Below, in pieces: positions 1 through 8,532 of a DNA stretch of 64,000 nucleotides; within the stretch, counting starts at the first letter, position 1; each line of letters begins with the position of its first letter. The stretch comes from an uncultured Pedobacter sp. (GTDB taxonomy: Bacteria > Bacteroidota > Bacteroidia > Sphingobacteriales > Sphingobacteriaceae), in NCBI RefSeq assembly GCF_946480185.1, contig NZ_CAMLIG010000006.1:62001-126000 (forward strand). The letters run 5' to 3'. The notes beneath the pieces are model-generated. The model ran no database searches. It had not been told where the DNA came from and worked only from the letters and a program-made list of their open reading frames with translations. The translations under genes were made by a program, and so were the position numbers.

Positions 1-2588
1 AAAGTTTAGGCTATAAACCAGAAGATCTTATTGGAAAAACCCTTTTTGAAATTATCCCAGAAAGCAGATATGAGTACATGAAAATGTACTTGGAAGCAAT
101 AAAGGTTGAGGGCAAGGCCAGTGGTTTAATGTACACGCAAAATAAAGAAGGGAAAGTATCTACTTTGCTATTTAACAATGTTTTGGAGATGGATCCAAAC
201 GGCGAAAAGTATATTATCGGCAATGCGGTTGACATCACAGAAAGGCATCAGCTTGAAGCGGACTTAAAACGTACAAAGGAGATGATGGAGCAAACCAATG
301 AAGTTGCAAAAATTGGTGCTTGGGAAGTGAACTTGAAAACGAACAAGATTTATTGGTCAAAAGTAACCAAAATGATCCATGAGGTTGACGAAGATTATGA
401 CCCTAATTTAGAGACAGCAGTTTCTTTTTTCGGAGATGATGAACCTAAGATAAGCAAAGCCCTTAAAAGAGCAGTAGAGGAGGGTATCCCTTATGATTTG
501 GAGCTACAGATTACAACCGCAAAAGGAAAAAAAGTTTGGGTGCGTACCATTGGAAGTACTGAGTTCAAGGACGGAAAGTGTACGAGAGTTTTTGGTGCTT
601 TTCAAGATATTACAGAAAATTACCTGCACCGGATTGCTTTAAAAAATGCAAAAATACAGGCCGAAGAAGCCAACGTTGCTAAATCCGAATTTTTGGCGAG
701 CATGAGCCATGAGATTAGAACCCCCTTAAACGGAGTAATTGGTTTCACAGACTTGGTCTTGAAAACATCGCTTAACCAAACTCAGCAACAATATCTTACC
801 ATTGTAAATCAATCTGCAAATGCTTTATTGGCCATTATTAATGATATTCTCGATTTTTCAAAAATAGAGGCCGGAAAATTAGAACTGGATATTGAAAAGT
901 CGGATTTGTTTGAACTTACCAGCCAGGCATCAGATATTATTACTTTCCAAGCTCAAAATAAAGGGCTGGAGGTATTGCTGAATATCGATCCTAATTTACC
1001 TCGTTTTGCATATATAGATAATACGCGTTTAAAACAGGTGATTGTGAATTTATTAGGTAACGCCGTTAAATTTACCGAACAGGGCGAAATTGAACTTAAG
1101 ATTTTTGCTGAAAGTGATTTAAATAAAGAATATGTTGATTTTCATTTTGAGGTTAGAGACACCGGGATAGGTATTCAACCGGATAAACAAACCAAGATTT
1201 TCGACGCATTCTCTCAGGAAGACGCCTCAACTACCAAAAAATATGGTGGTACAGGTTTAGGCTTAACCATCTCAAACCGCCTGTTAGGTTTAATGGGAAG
1301 TCAGTTACAGCTCAAAAGTAAAGTCGGTTTTGGAAGTAGCTTTTATTTTAAGGTACGACTAAAAGTAGAATATGGCGAAGCCAGCTTAGCAGAAGACATT
1401 AGTTTTGTAAAGAATGTTTTAGTTGTAGATGACAACGAGAATAACAGGCTCATTTTAAGACAAATGCTTTCGCTAAAAAACATAAAAGTTACGGAAGCAA
1501 AACACGGTTTGGAAGCTTTGCAATTACTAACCGAAGGCAAAAGATACGATGTAATACTGATGGATTACCACATGCCATACATGGACGGACTGGAAACTAT
1601 TCAGAAAATACGCCAAAGCTTTGAGCAAAATCCGGAAGACCAGCCAATTATGCTATTGCACAGTTCCTCTGATGATGATAAAATCATACAGGTATGTGAA
1701 CAATACGGCGTTAATTTACGTATGGTTAAACCGATTAAAATGCAAGATCTTTTTAGCAAGTTGGCCAAACTAAACCATAAGCAAGAAGAGGTTATAAAAG
1801 TTGAAGAACAAGAGCTTAAAGACAATTCTGCATTTAATATTTTAGTAGCAGAAGACAATTTGGTAAACAAGTTATTAGCCAAAACAGTGATTAACAGAAT
1901 TTTGCCTAATGCCATTATTATGGAAGCCAGTAATGGAGCCGAGGCGATAGAGCAATATCAGCAACAGCACCCAGATTTAATTTTAATGGATTTGCAGATG
2001 CCGGAAATGAATGGTTACGAAGCCACCGAAAAAATCAGAGCATTACAGGCAGAGGGAAATCCAACGACAATAATAGTTGCTTTAACCGCCGGTAATGTGA
2101 AAGGTGAAAGAGAAAAATGTTTAGAAATTGGAATGGACGATTTTTTAACGAAGCCCTTTGTTGAAGAAGATTTAGCACACCTTTTTTCGAAGTGGCTTAA
2201 AAAAGATGCGCCATCGGAAGAAGAAATTGATAACGAAGAATCCCAACAAGCTCATTTTAATGCGGATAAAATTAAGGAGTTTATGGGTAACGATATTGAA
2301 ACCATTAAGATTGTTTTGGGGTTAACCATTGATGAAATTAAAAAAACAGACGCAAGTTTTAAAGATTTAGTTGCTACACCCGATCTAAAATTGATAAATG
2401 CACTTGGGCATAAATTATTTGGAACGGCTTCTGGAACTGGATTAGAAGTTTTAGCCACAATGGCCAGAGAAATTGAACAATTGGAAGTGCTAGACAACAA
2501 ATCTTTAAAAGCTATTTATGCTTCTTTACATGAAGAAATTGAATTGGCAATATCATACATCAGTAAAGAGCTAGAAAGTTTTAATTAA
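1..2588 (+). CDS. Hybrid sensor histidine kinase/response regulator (5' partial)
   Basis: The reading frame is open from base 3, before the first ATG at 78, and the upstream codons read as PAS sequence (LGYKPEDLIGKTLFEIIP), so the true start lies left of the window. Domain order: end of one PAS, a second PAS/PAC (VWVRTIGSTEF then GAFQDITE), HisKA with SHEIRTPLNG (phospho-His codon at 708), HATPase_c (DTGIGI, GGTGLGL), two receiver domains (LVVDDN...LMDYHMPYMDG and LVAEDN...LMDLQMPEMNG) and a C-terminal Hpt-like domain (LGHKLFGTASG). This is a complete internal phosphorelay in one cytoplasmic polypeptide; any sensing or membrane part lies outside the window. No partner response regulator or output gene is adjacent. 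A strong terminator follows at once. The signal sensed cannot be told. Confidence 0.95.
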   Translation, partial: SLGYKPEDLIGKTLFEIIPESRYEYMKMYLEAIKVEGKASGLMYTQNKEGKVSTLLFNNVLEMDPNGEKYIIGNAVDITERHQLEADLKRTKEMMEQTNEVAKIGAWEVNLKTNKIYWSKVTKMIHEVDEDYDPNLETAVSFFGDDEPKISKALKRAVEEGIPYDLELQITTAKGKKVWVRTIGSTEFKDGKCTRVFGAFQDITENYLHRIALKNAKIQAEEANVAKSEFLASMSHEIRTPLNGVIGFTDLVLKTSLNQTQQQYLTIVNQSANALLAIINDILDFSKIEAGKLELDIEKSDLFELTSQASDIITFQAQNKGLEVLLNIDPNLPRFAYIDNTRLKQVIVNLLGNAVKFTEQGEIELKIFAESDLNKEYVDFHFEVRDTGIGIQPDKQTKIFDAFSQEDASTTKKYGGTGLGLTISNRLLGLMGSQLQLKSKVGFGSSFYFKVRLKVEYGEASLAEDISFVKNVLVVDDNENNRLILRQMLSLKNIKVTEAKHGLEALQLLTEGKRYDVILMDYHMPYMDGLETIQKIRQSFEQNPEDQPIMLLHSSSDDDKIIQVCEQYGVNLRMVKPIKMQDLFSKLAKLNHKQEEVIKVEEQELKDNSAFNILVAEDNLVNKLLAKTVINRILPNAIIMEASNGAEAIEQYQQQHPDLILMDLQMPEMNGYEATEKIRALQAEGNPTTIIVALTAGNVKGEREKCLEIGMDDFLTKPFVEEDLAHLFSKWLKKDAPSEEEIDNEESQQAHFNADKIKEFMGNDIETIKIVLGLTIDEIKKTDASFKDLVATPDLKLINALGHKLFGTASGTGLEVLATMAREIEQLEVLDNKSLKAIYASLHEEIELAISYISKELESFN

Positions 2589-2606
2589 AAAATCAGGCAT
2601 ACATGG

Positions 2607-2642
2607 AAAAGGTCATCAGTTTTAAAACTGATGACCTTTTTT
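2607..2642 (+). terminator. Rho-independent terminator
   Basis: A perfect inverted repeat (AAAAGGTCATCAGTTTT and its complement) followed by T residues lies 19 bases after the hybrid kinase stop. The arms are A/T-flanked on both sides, so it may also serve the small convergent gene at 2680. Confidence 0.9.
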
Positions 2643-2679
2643 GCGTTCTAGCGTCGCTAAAGCACTTATTTTATATTGT

Positions 2680-2829
2680 TTAAGATACTCCTCTGATCAC
2701 AGCTAATAAAACTGCAATAACTGCAAGTACCAGCAAAATGTGGATTAACGCACCTACAGAATAAACAAAAAAACCGAGTATCCACCCGATAATTAAAACA
2801 ACAGCAATGATATAAAGTATAGCTCCCAT
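2680..2829 (-). CDS. Small lmo0937-family membrane protein
   Basis: A 49-residue ORF starts with MGAILYIIAVVLIIGWILGF and ends in VIAVLLAVIRGVS. It consists of two hydrophobic helices joined by a short VYSVGALIH turn. The length and the pattern (ILYIIAVVLIIGWILGFF, then IHILLVLAVIAVLL) fit the lmo0937/DUF5670 family of tiny inner-membrane proteins, which are common in Bacteroidetes and often stress-associated; their function is unknown. It is convergent with the hybrid kinase and has no operon partner. Family assignment is from pattern recognition. Confidence 0.8.
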   Translation of the reverse strand: MGAILYIIAVVLIIGWILGFFVYSVGALIHILLVLAVIAVLLAVIRGVS

Positions 2830-3131
2830 GATTTCTTATAATTAGTTTAACAATATGGCTTTCGCCTTTTTAAACTAACATTTACAAACACTATGCCTTT
2901 TTCAAATATTAGTTGCTAACCATTCATTTTGTTATGCGCATTAGAAAAAGCGCTCTTTTTAGATTTTGAACGTTATTTTATAAAAACGCTAAAATCTAAA
3001 GAGAACATTAATATAAAAAGCAGGACGGGGCATGATACGTCCTCTCGATTTTCTATTTAAATTGGTTTTTCAAATTTTAGCCAATTAGCATTTAATATTA
3101 AAGTCGGTATTGTTGTCCATAACAAATTATC
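2830..3131. other. Intergenic region with one imperfect hairpin
   Basis: No gene is seen in these 302 bases. The main structure is an imperfect inverted repeat at about 2953-3003 (CTCTTTTTAGATTTT against AAAATCTAAAGAG), with a further short CGTT/AACG pairing inside. It lies about 130 bases upstream of the polysaccharide deacetylase and about 120 bases upstream of the lmo0937-like gene on the other strand, so it could be a leader structure for the former. No clear TAnnTTTG promoter was found. Confidence 0.5.
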
Positions 3132-3932
3132 ATGCTTTATACCTATTTAAAGAAGGTTATTATAGTCATTTTGATAACATTTACATTAAATGTTAGTGCT
3201 CAAATTATAAAAAAACCAATACCTGATAAGTTAGTGGTGCTCACTTTTGATGATGCTGTATTGAGTGATTACACTAATGTTGCACCAATTTTAAAGAAAT
3301 ATCATTTTGGTGCTACTTTTTTTGTAACAGAATTTGTACAACCGCCTTTTAGTGATAAATCAAAATACATGAGCTGGGAACAAATTGGCGAATTGGATAA
3401 AATGGGATTCGAGATTGGAAATCATACCCAGCATCATACGCATGTTAATAAAATGGATAACGCCCATTTTAATAAAGAATTAGCTTATATAGAAGATCAA
3501 GCCAAACAAGTAGGCGTAAAATCTAAAATGGTCAGTTTCGCTTACCCAGGTTACGATACAGCACCATTAGCGATTGCTGTTTTAAAAAATAATGGCTATC
3601 ACTTTGCAAGAATTGGCGGTGGAAAAGTTTATAACCCGTTGCAAGATCATCCTTTATTAATCCCAAGTTTTAGTACTTCAGGTGATAACAGCAAACAAAT
3701 TTATGAGGCTTTTAATCAGGCTAAAGACGGAAATATAGTGGTTTTAACCATCCATGGTGTACCAGATGAAGCTCATCCTTGGGTAAACACACCTCTTGAA
3801 TTGTTTAAAGCGTACATGGATTACCTTCATCAAAACCATTTCAAAGTGATTGCTTTAAAAGACTTAAACAAATACATTAATGCCACCGAAGCCGCGGAAA
3901 CGATAAAACCCAATTTTACAAAATCTAAATAA
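3132..3932 (+). CDS. Exported polysaccharide deacetylase (NodB domain, CE4)
   Basis: A 266-residue protein with an N-terminal signal peptide (MLYTYLKKVIIVILITFTLN...SAQ). The NodB fold is visible: motif 1 LTFDDA with Asp40/Asp41, motif 2 HTQHH with metal-binding His98 and His102, and motif 3 FAYPGYDTAP. Family members remove N-acetyl or O-acetyl groups from chitin, peptidoglycan or other polysaccharides outside the cytoplasm. The next gene starts 1 base after the stop, so the two are almost certainly co-transcribed. That pairing with an oligogalacturonate-lyase-like protein suggests a role on a uronic-acid-containing polysaccharide rather than on peptidoglycan, but the substrate is inferred only. 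Confidence 0.88.
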   Translation: MLYTYLKKVIIVILITFTLNVSAQIIKKPIPDKLVVLTFDDAVLSDYTNVAPILKKYHFGATFFVTEFVQPPFSDKSKYMSWEQIGELDKMGFEIGNHTQHHTHVNKMDNAHFNKELAYIEDQAKQVGVKSKMVSFAYPGYDTAPLAIAVLKNNGYHFARIGGGKVYNPLQDHPLLIPSFSTSGDNSKQIYEAFNQAKDGNIVVLTIHGVPDEAHPWVNTPLELFKAYMDYLHQNHFKVIALKDLNKYINATEAAETIKPNFTKSK

Positions 3933-3933
3933 A

Positions 3934-5184
3934 ATGAAATTAATCCCAATTATTATCAGTTGCTTAGTACTCAAAACTTTAAGCTTAAAAGCGCAAGAGG
4001 TTTTAGAGACCGGAGGAAAAAAAATGCCTGCCGAATGGATTGACAAAGACACGCACCACAAAGTAGTGCGCTTGTCTGATGGTTTGCCGGGCAATAGTTT
4101 AAGCTTCTATTTTCATAACAATCCTTTTATCGGTAACGAAATGATTTTCTACAACAATAGCCGTCAAAAAGCGGAAGACGTTACAGACATGAAGAAGGAG
4201 GATTCGCCTGCAACAAACATCAACGATAAGCAACTTTGGAGCGTAAACCTTGCTACAAAAAAACTGACCCAACTTACACATCACAGCTTACCAATGAACG
4301 GAGAAGTGGTGTGTGAAAAAACAAAGACTATTTTTTATCAGGTAAAGGATAGTGTTTTCGCTTTAAATTTTGCTACCAAGAAAGAAAGATTAGTGTTTGT
4401 ATTCCCGGCTGATTTTCAATCTGGGATTATGACTGTAAATGCCAATGGGACTTTGTTAGCGGGTTCGAGATCAACCGATGCGGAAAAGGAAATATTAAAG
4501 AATAATCCTAACAAAAGCAGTTTCTTTAATTTGATTTACGATGCGCATTTGCCCAAAACATTATTTACCATCAATGTTAAAACAGGCGAACTTAAAAAAA
4601 TATTTACAGATAATGCGTGGTTAAACCATCTGCAATTTTCGCCAACAGATCCTAATTTATTATCATTTTGCCACGAGGGACCTTGGCACAAAGTAAACCG
4701 GATTTGGCACATCAATATCATCACTAAAAAGGTTACGCAGGTTCATCACCGAACAATGGATATGGAAATTTGGGGACATGAATGGTTTGGGAAAAGCGGT
4801 AAAACTATGTGGTTTGATTTGCAGCAGCCAAAAGGACAAACATTTTTTGTAGGAGGTTATGATGTAGCAACAGGTAAAGAAATTAAATACAGTTTGCCAC
4901 GTAATGATTGGAGCGTCCATTATAATTCTAACGCTACAGAAACTTTATTTGCAGGTGATGGAGGCGACCCTGGAGCGGTAGCCAAAGCGCCAAACGGACA
5001 ATGGATAAATCTGTTTAAACCAAATGGAGATCATTTTGATACCGAAAAATTGGTAAATATGAAACATCATCAATACAGGTTAGAGCCTAATGTTCATTTC
5101 TCTCCAGACGGAAAATGGGTAATATTTAGGGCCAATTTTGAAGGCGAAAGCCAGGTTTATGCGGTAGAAATTAAAAAGTCATAG
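3934..5184 (+). CDS. Oligogalacturonate lyase-like beta-propeller protein (PL22-like)
   Basis: A 416-residue protein with a predicted signal peptide (MKLIPIIISCLVLKTLSLKAQ). The start of the mature part (PAEWIDKDTHHKVVRLSDG, then SFYFHNNPF) matches the opening of the oligogalacturonate lyase family. The body shows WD40-like PD40 strands such as LQFSPTDPNLLSFCHEGPW and, near the C-terminus, VHFSPDGKWVIFRANF. Known members cleave digalacturonate by beta-elimination, and His residues bind the metal. Several His-rich segments are present (NIITKKVTQVHHRTMDMEIW, GHEWFG, MKHHQYR), but individual ligands were not assigned. It is directly downstream of the deacetylase. Catalytic activity is likely but not proven; a non-enzymatic TolB-like propeller is the alternative. 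Confidence 0.75.
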   Translation: MKLIPIIISCLVLKTLSLKAQEVLETGGKKMPAEWIDKDTHHKVVRLSDGLPGNSLSFYFHNNPFIGNEMIFYNNSRQKAEDVTDMKKEDSPATNINDKQLWSVNLATKKLTQLTHHSLPMNGEVVCEKTKTIFYQVKDSVFALNFATKKERLVFVFPADFQSGIMTVNANGTLLAGSRSTDAEKEILKNNPNKSSFFNLIYDAHLPKTLFTINVKTGELKKIFTDNAWLNHLQFSPTDPNLLSFCHEGPWHKVNRIWHINIITKKVTQVHHRTMDMEIWGHEWFGKSGKTMWFDLQQPKGQTFFVGGYDVATGKEIKYSLPRNDWSVHYNSNATETLFAGDGGDPGAVAKAPNGQWINLFKPNGDHFDTEKLVNMKHHQYRLEPNVHFSPDGKWVIFRANFEGESQVYAVEIKKS

Positions 5185-5190
5185 ACAAAT

Positions 5191-5220
5191 AAAAAGAGCG
5201 AGTTCAACCTCGCTCTTTTT
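5191..5220. terminator. Bidirectional terminator
   Basis: The inverted repeat AAAAAGAGCGAG / CTCGCTCTTTTT has a 6-base loop and lies between two convergent genes. A and T tracts flank both sides, so it should end transcription from the lyase-like gene and from ffh. Confidence 0.92.
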
Positions 5221-5258
5221 ATTTTAACGTTAAAAATATTCAGATAGCTTTTTTTCCG

Positions 5259-6608
5259 CTACCTTGCCATACCTCCGCCCGGCATTCCTTTCATCATTTT
5301 TTGCATTTTTGCCATAGCAGATGGATCCGAGAATTGCTTCATCATTTTGCGCATATCCTCAAATTGTTTCATCAATTTGTTTACCTCGGCAATATCATTT
5401 CCGCTACCTTTTGCAATTCTTCCTCTGCGGCTTTGGTTTATGGTTTCTGGGTTTTCACGCTCAAAAGGTGTCATAGATTGGATGATGGATTCGATTCCTT
5501 TGAAAGCATCGTCATCAATATCTACGTTTTTCATCATCTTACCCACACCTGGAATCATGCCCATCAAATCTTTAATGTTACCCATTTTTTTGATCTGCTG
5601 TATCTGACCCAAAAAATCGTTGAAATCGAATTTATTTTTACGGATTTTCTTTTGTAAAGCTGCCGCTTCTTTTTCGTCAAACTGCTGTTGCGCTCTTTCC
5701 ACCAAGGAAATCACATCACCCATTCCCAAAATACGGGAAGCCATCCTGTCCGGATAAAACACATCCAGTGCATCCATTTTTTCGCCGGTACCTACAAATT
5801 TAATAGGCTTGTTTACTACCGATTTTATAGATAAAGCGGCACCACCGCGGGTATCACCGTCTAGTTTGGTTAAAACAACGCCTGTAAAATCTAGCCTGTC
5901 ATTAAAAGCCTTTGCGGTGTTTACTGCGTCTTGCCCGGTCATGGCATCTACCACAAACAAAATTTCCTGTGGTTGAGTTGCTTTTTTAACTTCAGCAATC
6001 TCGTCCATCAGCGCATCGTCTAAAGTTAAACGACCGGCGGTATCAATAATAATGACGTTATTTCCGTTCTTTTTACCGTGAGCAATACCTTCTAAAGCAA
6101 TTGCAACCGGATCGGTAGATTCACGGTTGGTGTAAACTTCTGCGCCAACCTGCCCAGCTAAAACTTCCAATTGATCAATAGCTGCCGGGCGGTAAACGTC
6201 ACCAGCAACCAATAAAGGTTTTTTGCCTTTTTGCGATTTTAAAAATAACGCAAGTTTACCCGTAAAAGTGGTTTTACCCGCTCCGTTTAAACCCGCAATT
6301 AAAATAACCGTTGGGTTAGTTTTGATATTTAGCTCATCAACGCTGCCTCCCATCAACTCGGTCAGCTCATCGTTCATGATTTTAGTCAACAACTGACCGG
6401 GAGAAATAGCGGTCAATACGTTTTGACCTAATGCTTTTTGTTTTACCTCATCGGTAAAAGTTTTGGCGGTTTTATAGTTAACATCGGCATCCAAAAGAGC
6501 TTTACGTATCTCTTTCATAGTTTCGGCCACGTTAATTTCGGTAATGCTACCTTGTCCTTTTAATACTTTAAACGCTCCTTCGAGCTTATCCTGAAGATTA
6601 TCAAACAT
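5259..6608 (-). CDS. ffh: Signal recognition particle protein Ffh
   Basis: 449 residues, the usual length. The N domain is followed by the SRP GTPase G domain: P-loop GLNGAGKTT (residues 106-114), DTAGRL, TKLDGD and GTGEK. The C-terminal M domain is methionine-rich (MKQFEDMRKMMKQF, then MQKMMKGMPGGGMAR) and binds SRP RNA and signal sequences. Ffh pairs with FtsY to deliver ribosomes making membrane proteins to SecYEG. The gene stands alone, ended by the shared terminator with the convergent lyase-like gene. No SRP RNA gene was recognised nearby. Confidence 0.98.
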   Translation of the reverse strand: MFDNLQDKLEGAFKVLKGQGSITEINVAETMKEIRKALLDADVNYKTAKTFTDEVKQKALGQNVLTAISPGQLLTKIMNDELTELMGGSVDELNIKTNPTVILIAGLNGAGKTTFTGKLALFLKSQKGKKPLLVAGDVYRPAAIDQLEVLAGQVGAEVYTNRESTDPVAIALEGIAHGKKNGNNVIIIDTAGRLTLDDALMDEIAEVKKATQPQEILFVVDAMTGQDAVNTAKAFNDRLDFTGVVLTKLDGDTRGGAALSIKSVVNKPIKFVGTGEKMDALDVFYPDRMASRILGMGDVISLVERAQQQFDEKEAAALQKKIRKNKFDFNDFLGQIQQIKKMGNIKDLMGMIPGVGKMMKNVDIDDDAFKGIESIIQSMTPFERENPETINQSRRGRIAKGSGNDIAEVNKLMKQFEDMRKMMKQFSDPSAMAKMQKMMKGMPGGGMAR

Positions 6609-6860
6609 GTTCTAAATCCTATTTTTTGCAAATTATTTGGGTTCGCAATTTATCAATTTTATGGGGAATTTTAGAATGGGAAAAATAGCGCCGTTGAAAC
6701 GGTGTTTTAATCGGACTACAACACATAAATTAGCTAGAAACCTCAGTTCGATTTATCAATAAACATAAAATATTTAGCAATCTGTATTTTATAAAACAAG
6801 CAATCACTTAACTGGGGTTGTTAATGTGGAAATAGAGAAAGAAGTTTAAGGAACAAGCCT

Positions 6861-7023
6861 ACTCCGTAGGAGTTATCGCTTTGTAAGCCAGTTGGCTACT
6901 ATATAGGCATTTGCTCCGTAGGAGCTACCCTTTGCGGTGTTCGCCTATAAAGTGGCTTGGGTAGCTCCTACGGAGCATTTTCCCCTGTATGTTGACGTTA
7001 CAAAGCGGTAGCCTCTACGAGGC
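6861..7023. repeat. Nested inverted-repeat cluster (four copies of a ~20-nt motif)
   Basis: Four related modules with core CTCCGTAGGAGCTACC are arranged as two direct copies followed by two inverted copies: 6861-6885, 6913-6930, then 6959-6976 and 6999-7023 in reverse. The inner pair is perfectly complementary over 18 bases, with a 28-base loop. The outer pair matches well, including GCTTTGTA against TACAAAGC. The whole could fold into one long imperfect hairpin. Confidence 0.85.
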
Positions 7024-7086
7024 TTTAATGCCACTATCGAGAGGTCAATCTCCATGGTGGCATCAAAAAAATTACAATAAAGCAGG

Positions 7087-7129
7087 TAACCTCATTTCAT
7101 ATTGGTTTATATGAAATATATTAGGCCTC
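7087..7129. repeat. Dispersed 43-bp palindromic element, copy 1
   Basis: It matches 25599-25641 at 40 of 43 positions in the same orientation. Its core is a hairpin (TTTCATAT / ATATGAAA), followed by ATATTAGGCCTC. Both copies sit in long non-coding gaps. Confidence 0.85.
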
Positions 7130-7400
7130 TGCATGAACCGGCCGCTTCAAAAGAAATCTATAAATAAAACAGCTCCTCAGTCCATCTTGACCTGTAAAAA
7201 GAAAAATTAATCATCGGGCTAAGGTTAGAAAGAATTTATATCAAGAAGGCGCTTTCAAAACAACTCCGATTATCAAAAAACTCTTTTCCGTTGTTTAATC
7301 GGCAGTAACGCTTACGCTAAACTTCAGAACAGGGACGTGAAACCCCTGCTGGAAAGTTTAATCTTCTTTCAAATTTTCCCTATGTGGCGAAAAACAAATT

Positions 7401-8321
7401 TTAATGCCTCGTCTCATTACCAAAATAAATACTCTGGTAGCTATCATACCGGGTAGGTTGCAGCTCGCCTTCTTCCAACGCTTTTAAAACAGCACAACCG
7501 GGTTCATTAATATGTACGCAGTTGTTAAACTTGCAGTCATGCATTAATGCCCTCATTTCTGGAAAAAAATGAGCTAATTCGTGTTTTTCAATATCTGTAA
7601 TTCCTAGCTCTCTAATTCCGGGAGTGTCAATTAGCTTTCCGCCGAAAGGCAAATCAAACAGCTCGGCAAAAGTGGTAGTATGTTTCCCCATCTCGCTCCA
7701 GTCAGATATTTTCCCGGTTTTAAGTTCTTTCCCCGGAATCAATCTGTTAATTAAACTTGATTTCCCTACGCCCGAATGGCCCGAAAAAAGTGAGATTTTA
7801 TCTTTTAAAACAGTTTCTAATTCTTCGATATTTGTTCCTTTTGTAGCAGAAACCGAATAGCAAGCATATCCAATACCTTGGTATAAATCGATGTAATTAT
7901 CTAAAATTTCTAATCCTTCTTGGCTAAATAAATCTAGCTTATTAAATACCAAAACTGCCGGTACGCCATAAGCTTCTGCCGTAACCAAAAAGCGATCAAT
8001 AAAACCCAATGATGTGCGTGGCGATGCCAAGGTAACTACTAAACAAGCTAAATCTAAATTGGCTGCAATAATTTGAACCTGTTTAGAAAGATTGATGGAT
8101 TTACGGATGATGTAATTTTTACGGTCATGCACTTTGGAAATTACGGCAGTTTCTAAGTCTGGTTCAGGTTCAAAATCCACAATATCGCCCACCGCAACAG
8201 GATTGGTGCTTACCAAACCTTTCATCCTTAACTTTCCCTTAATTCTACACTCGTACCTTTTGCCTTGTTGGTCTTCAACAACATACCAACTCCCGGTAGA
8301 TTTTATTACTAATCCTTGCAT
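7401..8321 (-). CDS. rsgA: Ribosome small-subunit-dependent GTPase A
   Basis: 306 residues. An N-terminal OB domain is followed by a circularly permuted GTPase, recognisable because G4 (NKLD, 127-130) comes before G1 (GHSGVGKSS, 181-189) and G3 (DTPG, 232-235). The C-terminal zinc knuckle is present (Cys263, Cys268, His270, Cys276). RsgA acts in late maturation of the 30S subunit. It is a single gene, with a repeat-rich gap downstream and a divergent lipoprotein upstream. Confidence 0.97.
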   Translation of the reverse strand: MQGLVIKSTGSWYVVEDQQGKRYECRIKGKLRMKGLVSTNPVAVGDIVDFEPEPDLETAVISKVHDRKNYIIRKSINLSKQVQIIAANLDLACLVVTLASPRTSLGFIDRFLVTAEAYGVPAVLVFNKLDLFSQEGLEILDNYIDLYQGIGYACYSVSATKGTNIEELETVLKDKISLFSGHSGVGKSSLINRLIPGKELKTGKISDWSEMGKHTTTFAELFDLPFGGKLIDTPGIRELGITDIEKHELAHFFPEMRALMHDCKFNNCVHINEPGCAVLKALEEGELQPTRYDSYQSIYFGNETRH

Positions 8322-8532
8322 CGGTTTAAAGGTAATGATAAACCTTATTTCGGGTTTAAAATAATTGATGGTTTTTTTGATTAAAATAAAAACGCTGCAA
8401 CATTTGTTTTAATTTCGCATTGCTTTTACAGGCTGAAAGCAAAAAAATTAATATCAATAAATGGCTATAACTCAACTTAAGTTTAGCAGGTTAGCTTTTA
8501 GCTTTCTGCATCTTGATTTTACCCTCTAAATT

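Larger units (their letters stand above)
6609..7400. other. Long repeat-rich intergenic region
   Basis: No coding region is apparent in about 790 bases between ffh and rsgA, both on the minus strand. It holds a small hairpin at 6688-6705 (GCGCCGTT / AACGGTGT), the nested inverted-repeat cluster at 6861-7023, an IR at about 7029-7063 (TGCCAC / GTGGCA) and a 43-bp element at 7087-7129 that recurs near 25.6 kb. The rest, about 7130-7400, shows no clear signal. It looks like a landing site for dispersed repeats. Confidence 0.7.

Noticed and set aside
4536..4920. Minus-strand ORFs within the lyase-like gene
   Set aside because: They overlap a convincing secreted-protein gene in the opposite strand and show no domain or ribosome-binding support.
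6861..7023. CRISPR array
   Set aside because: The repeated units are in opposite orientations and irregularly spaced, and there are no uniform spacers or cas genes.
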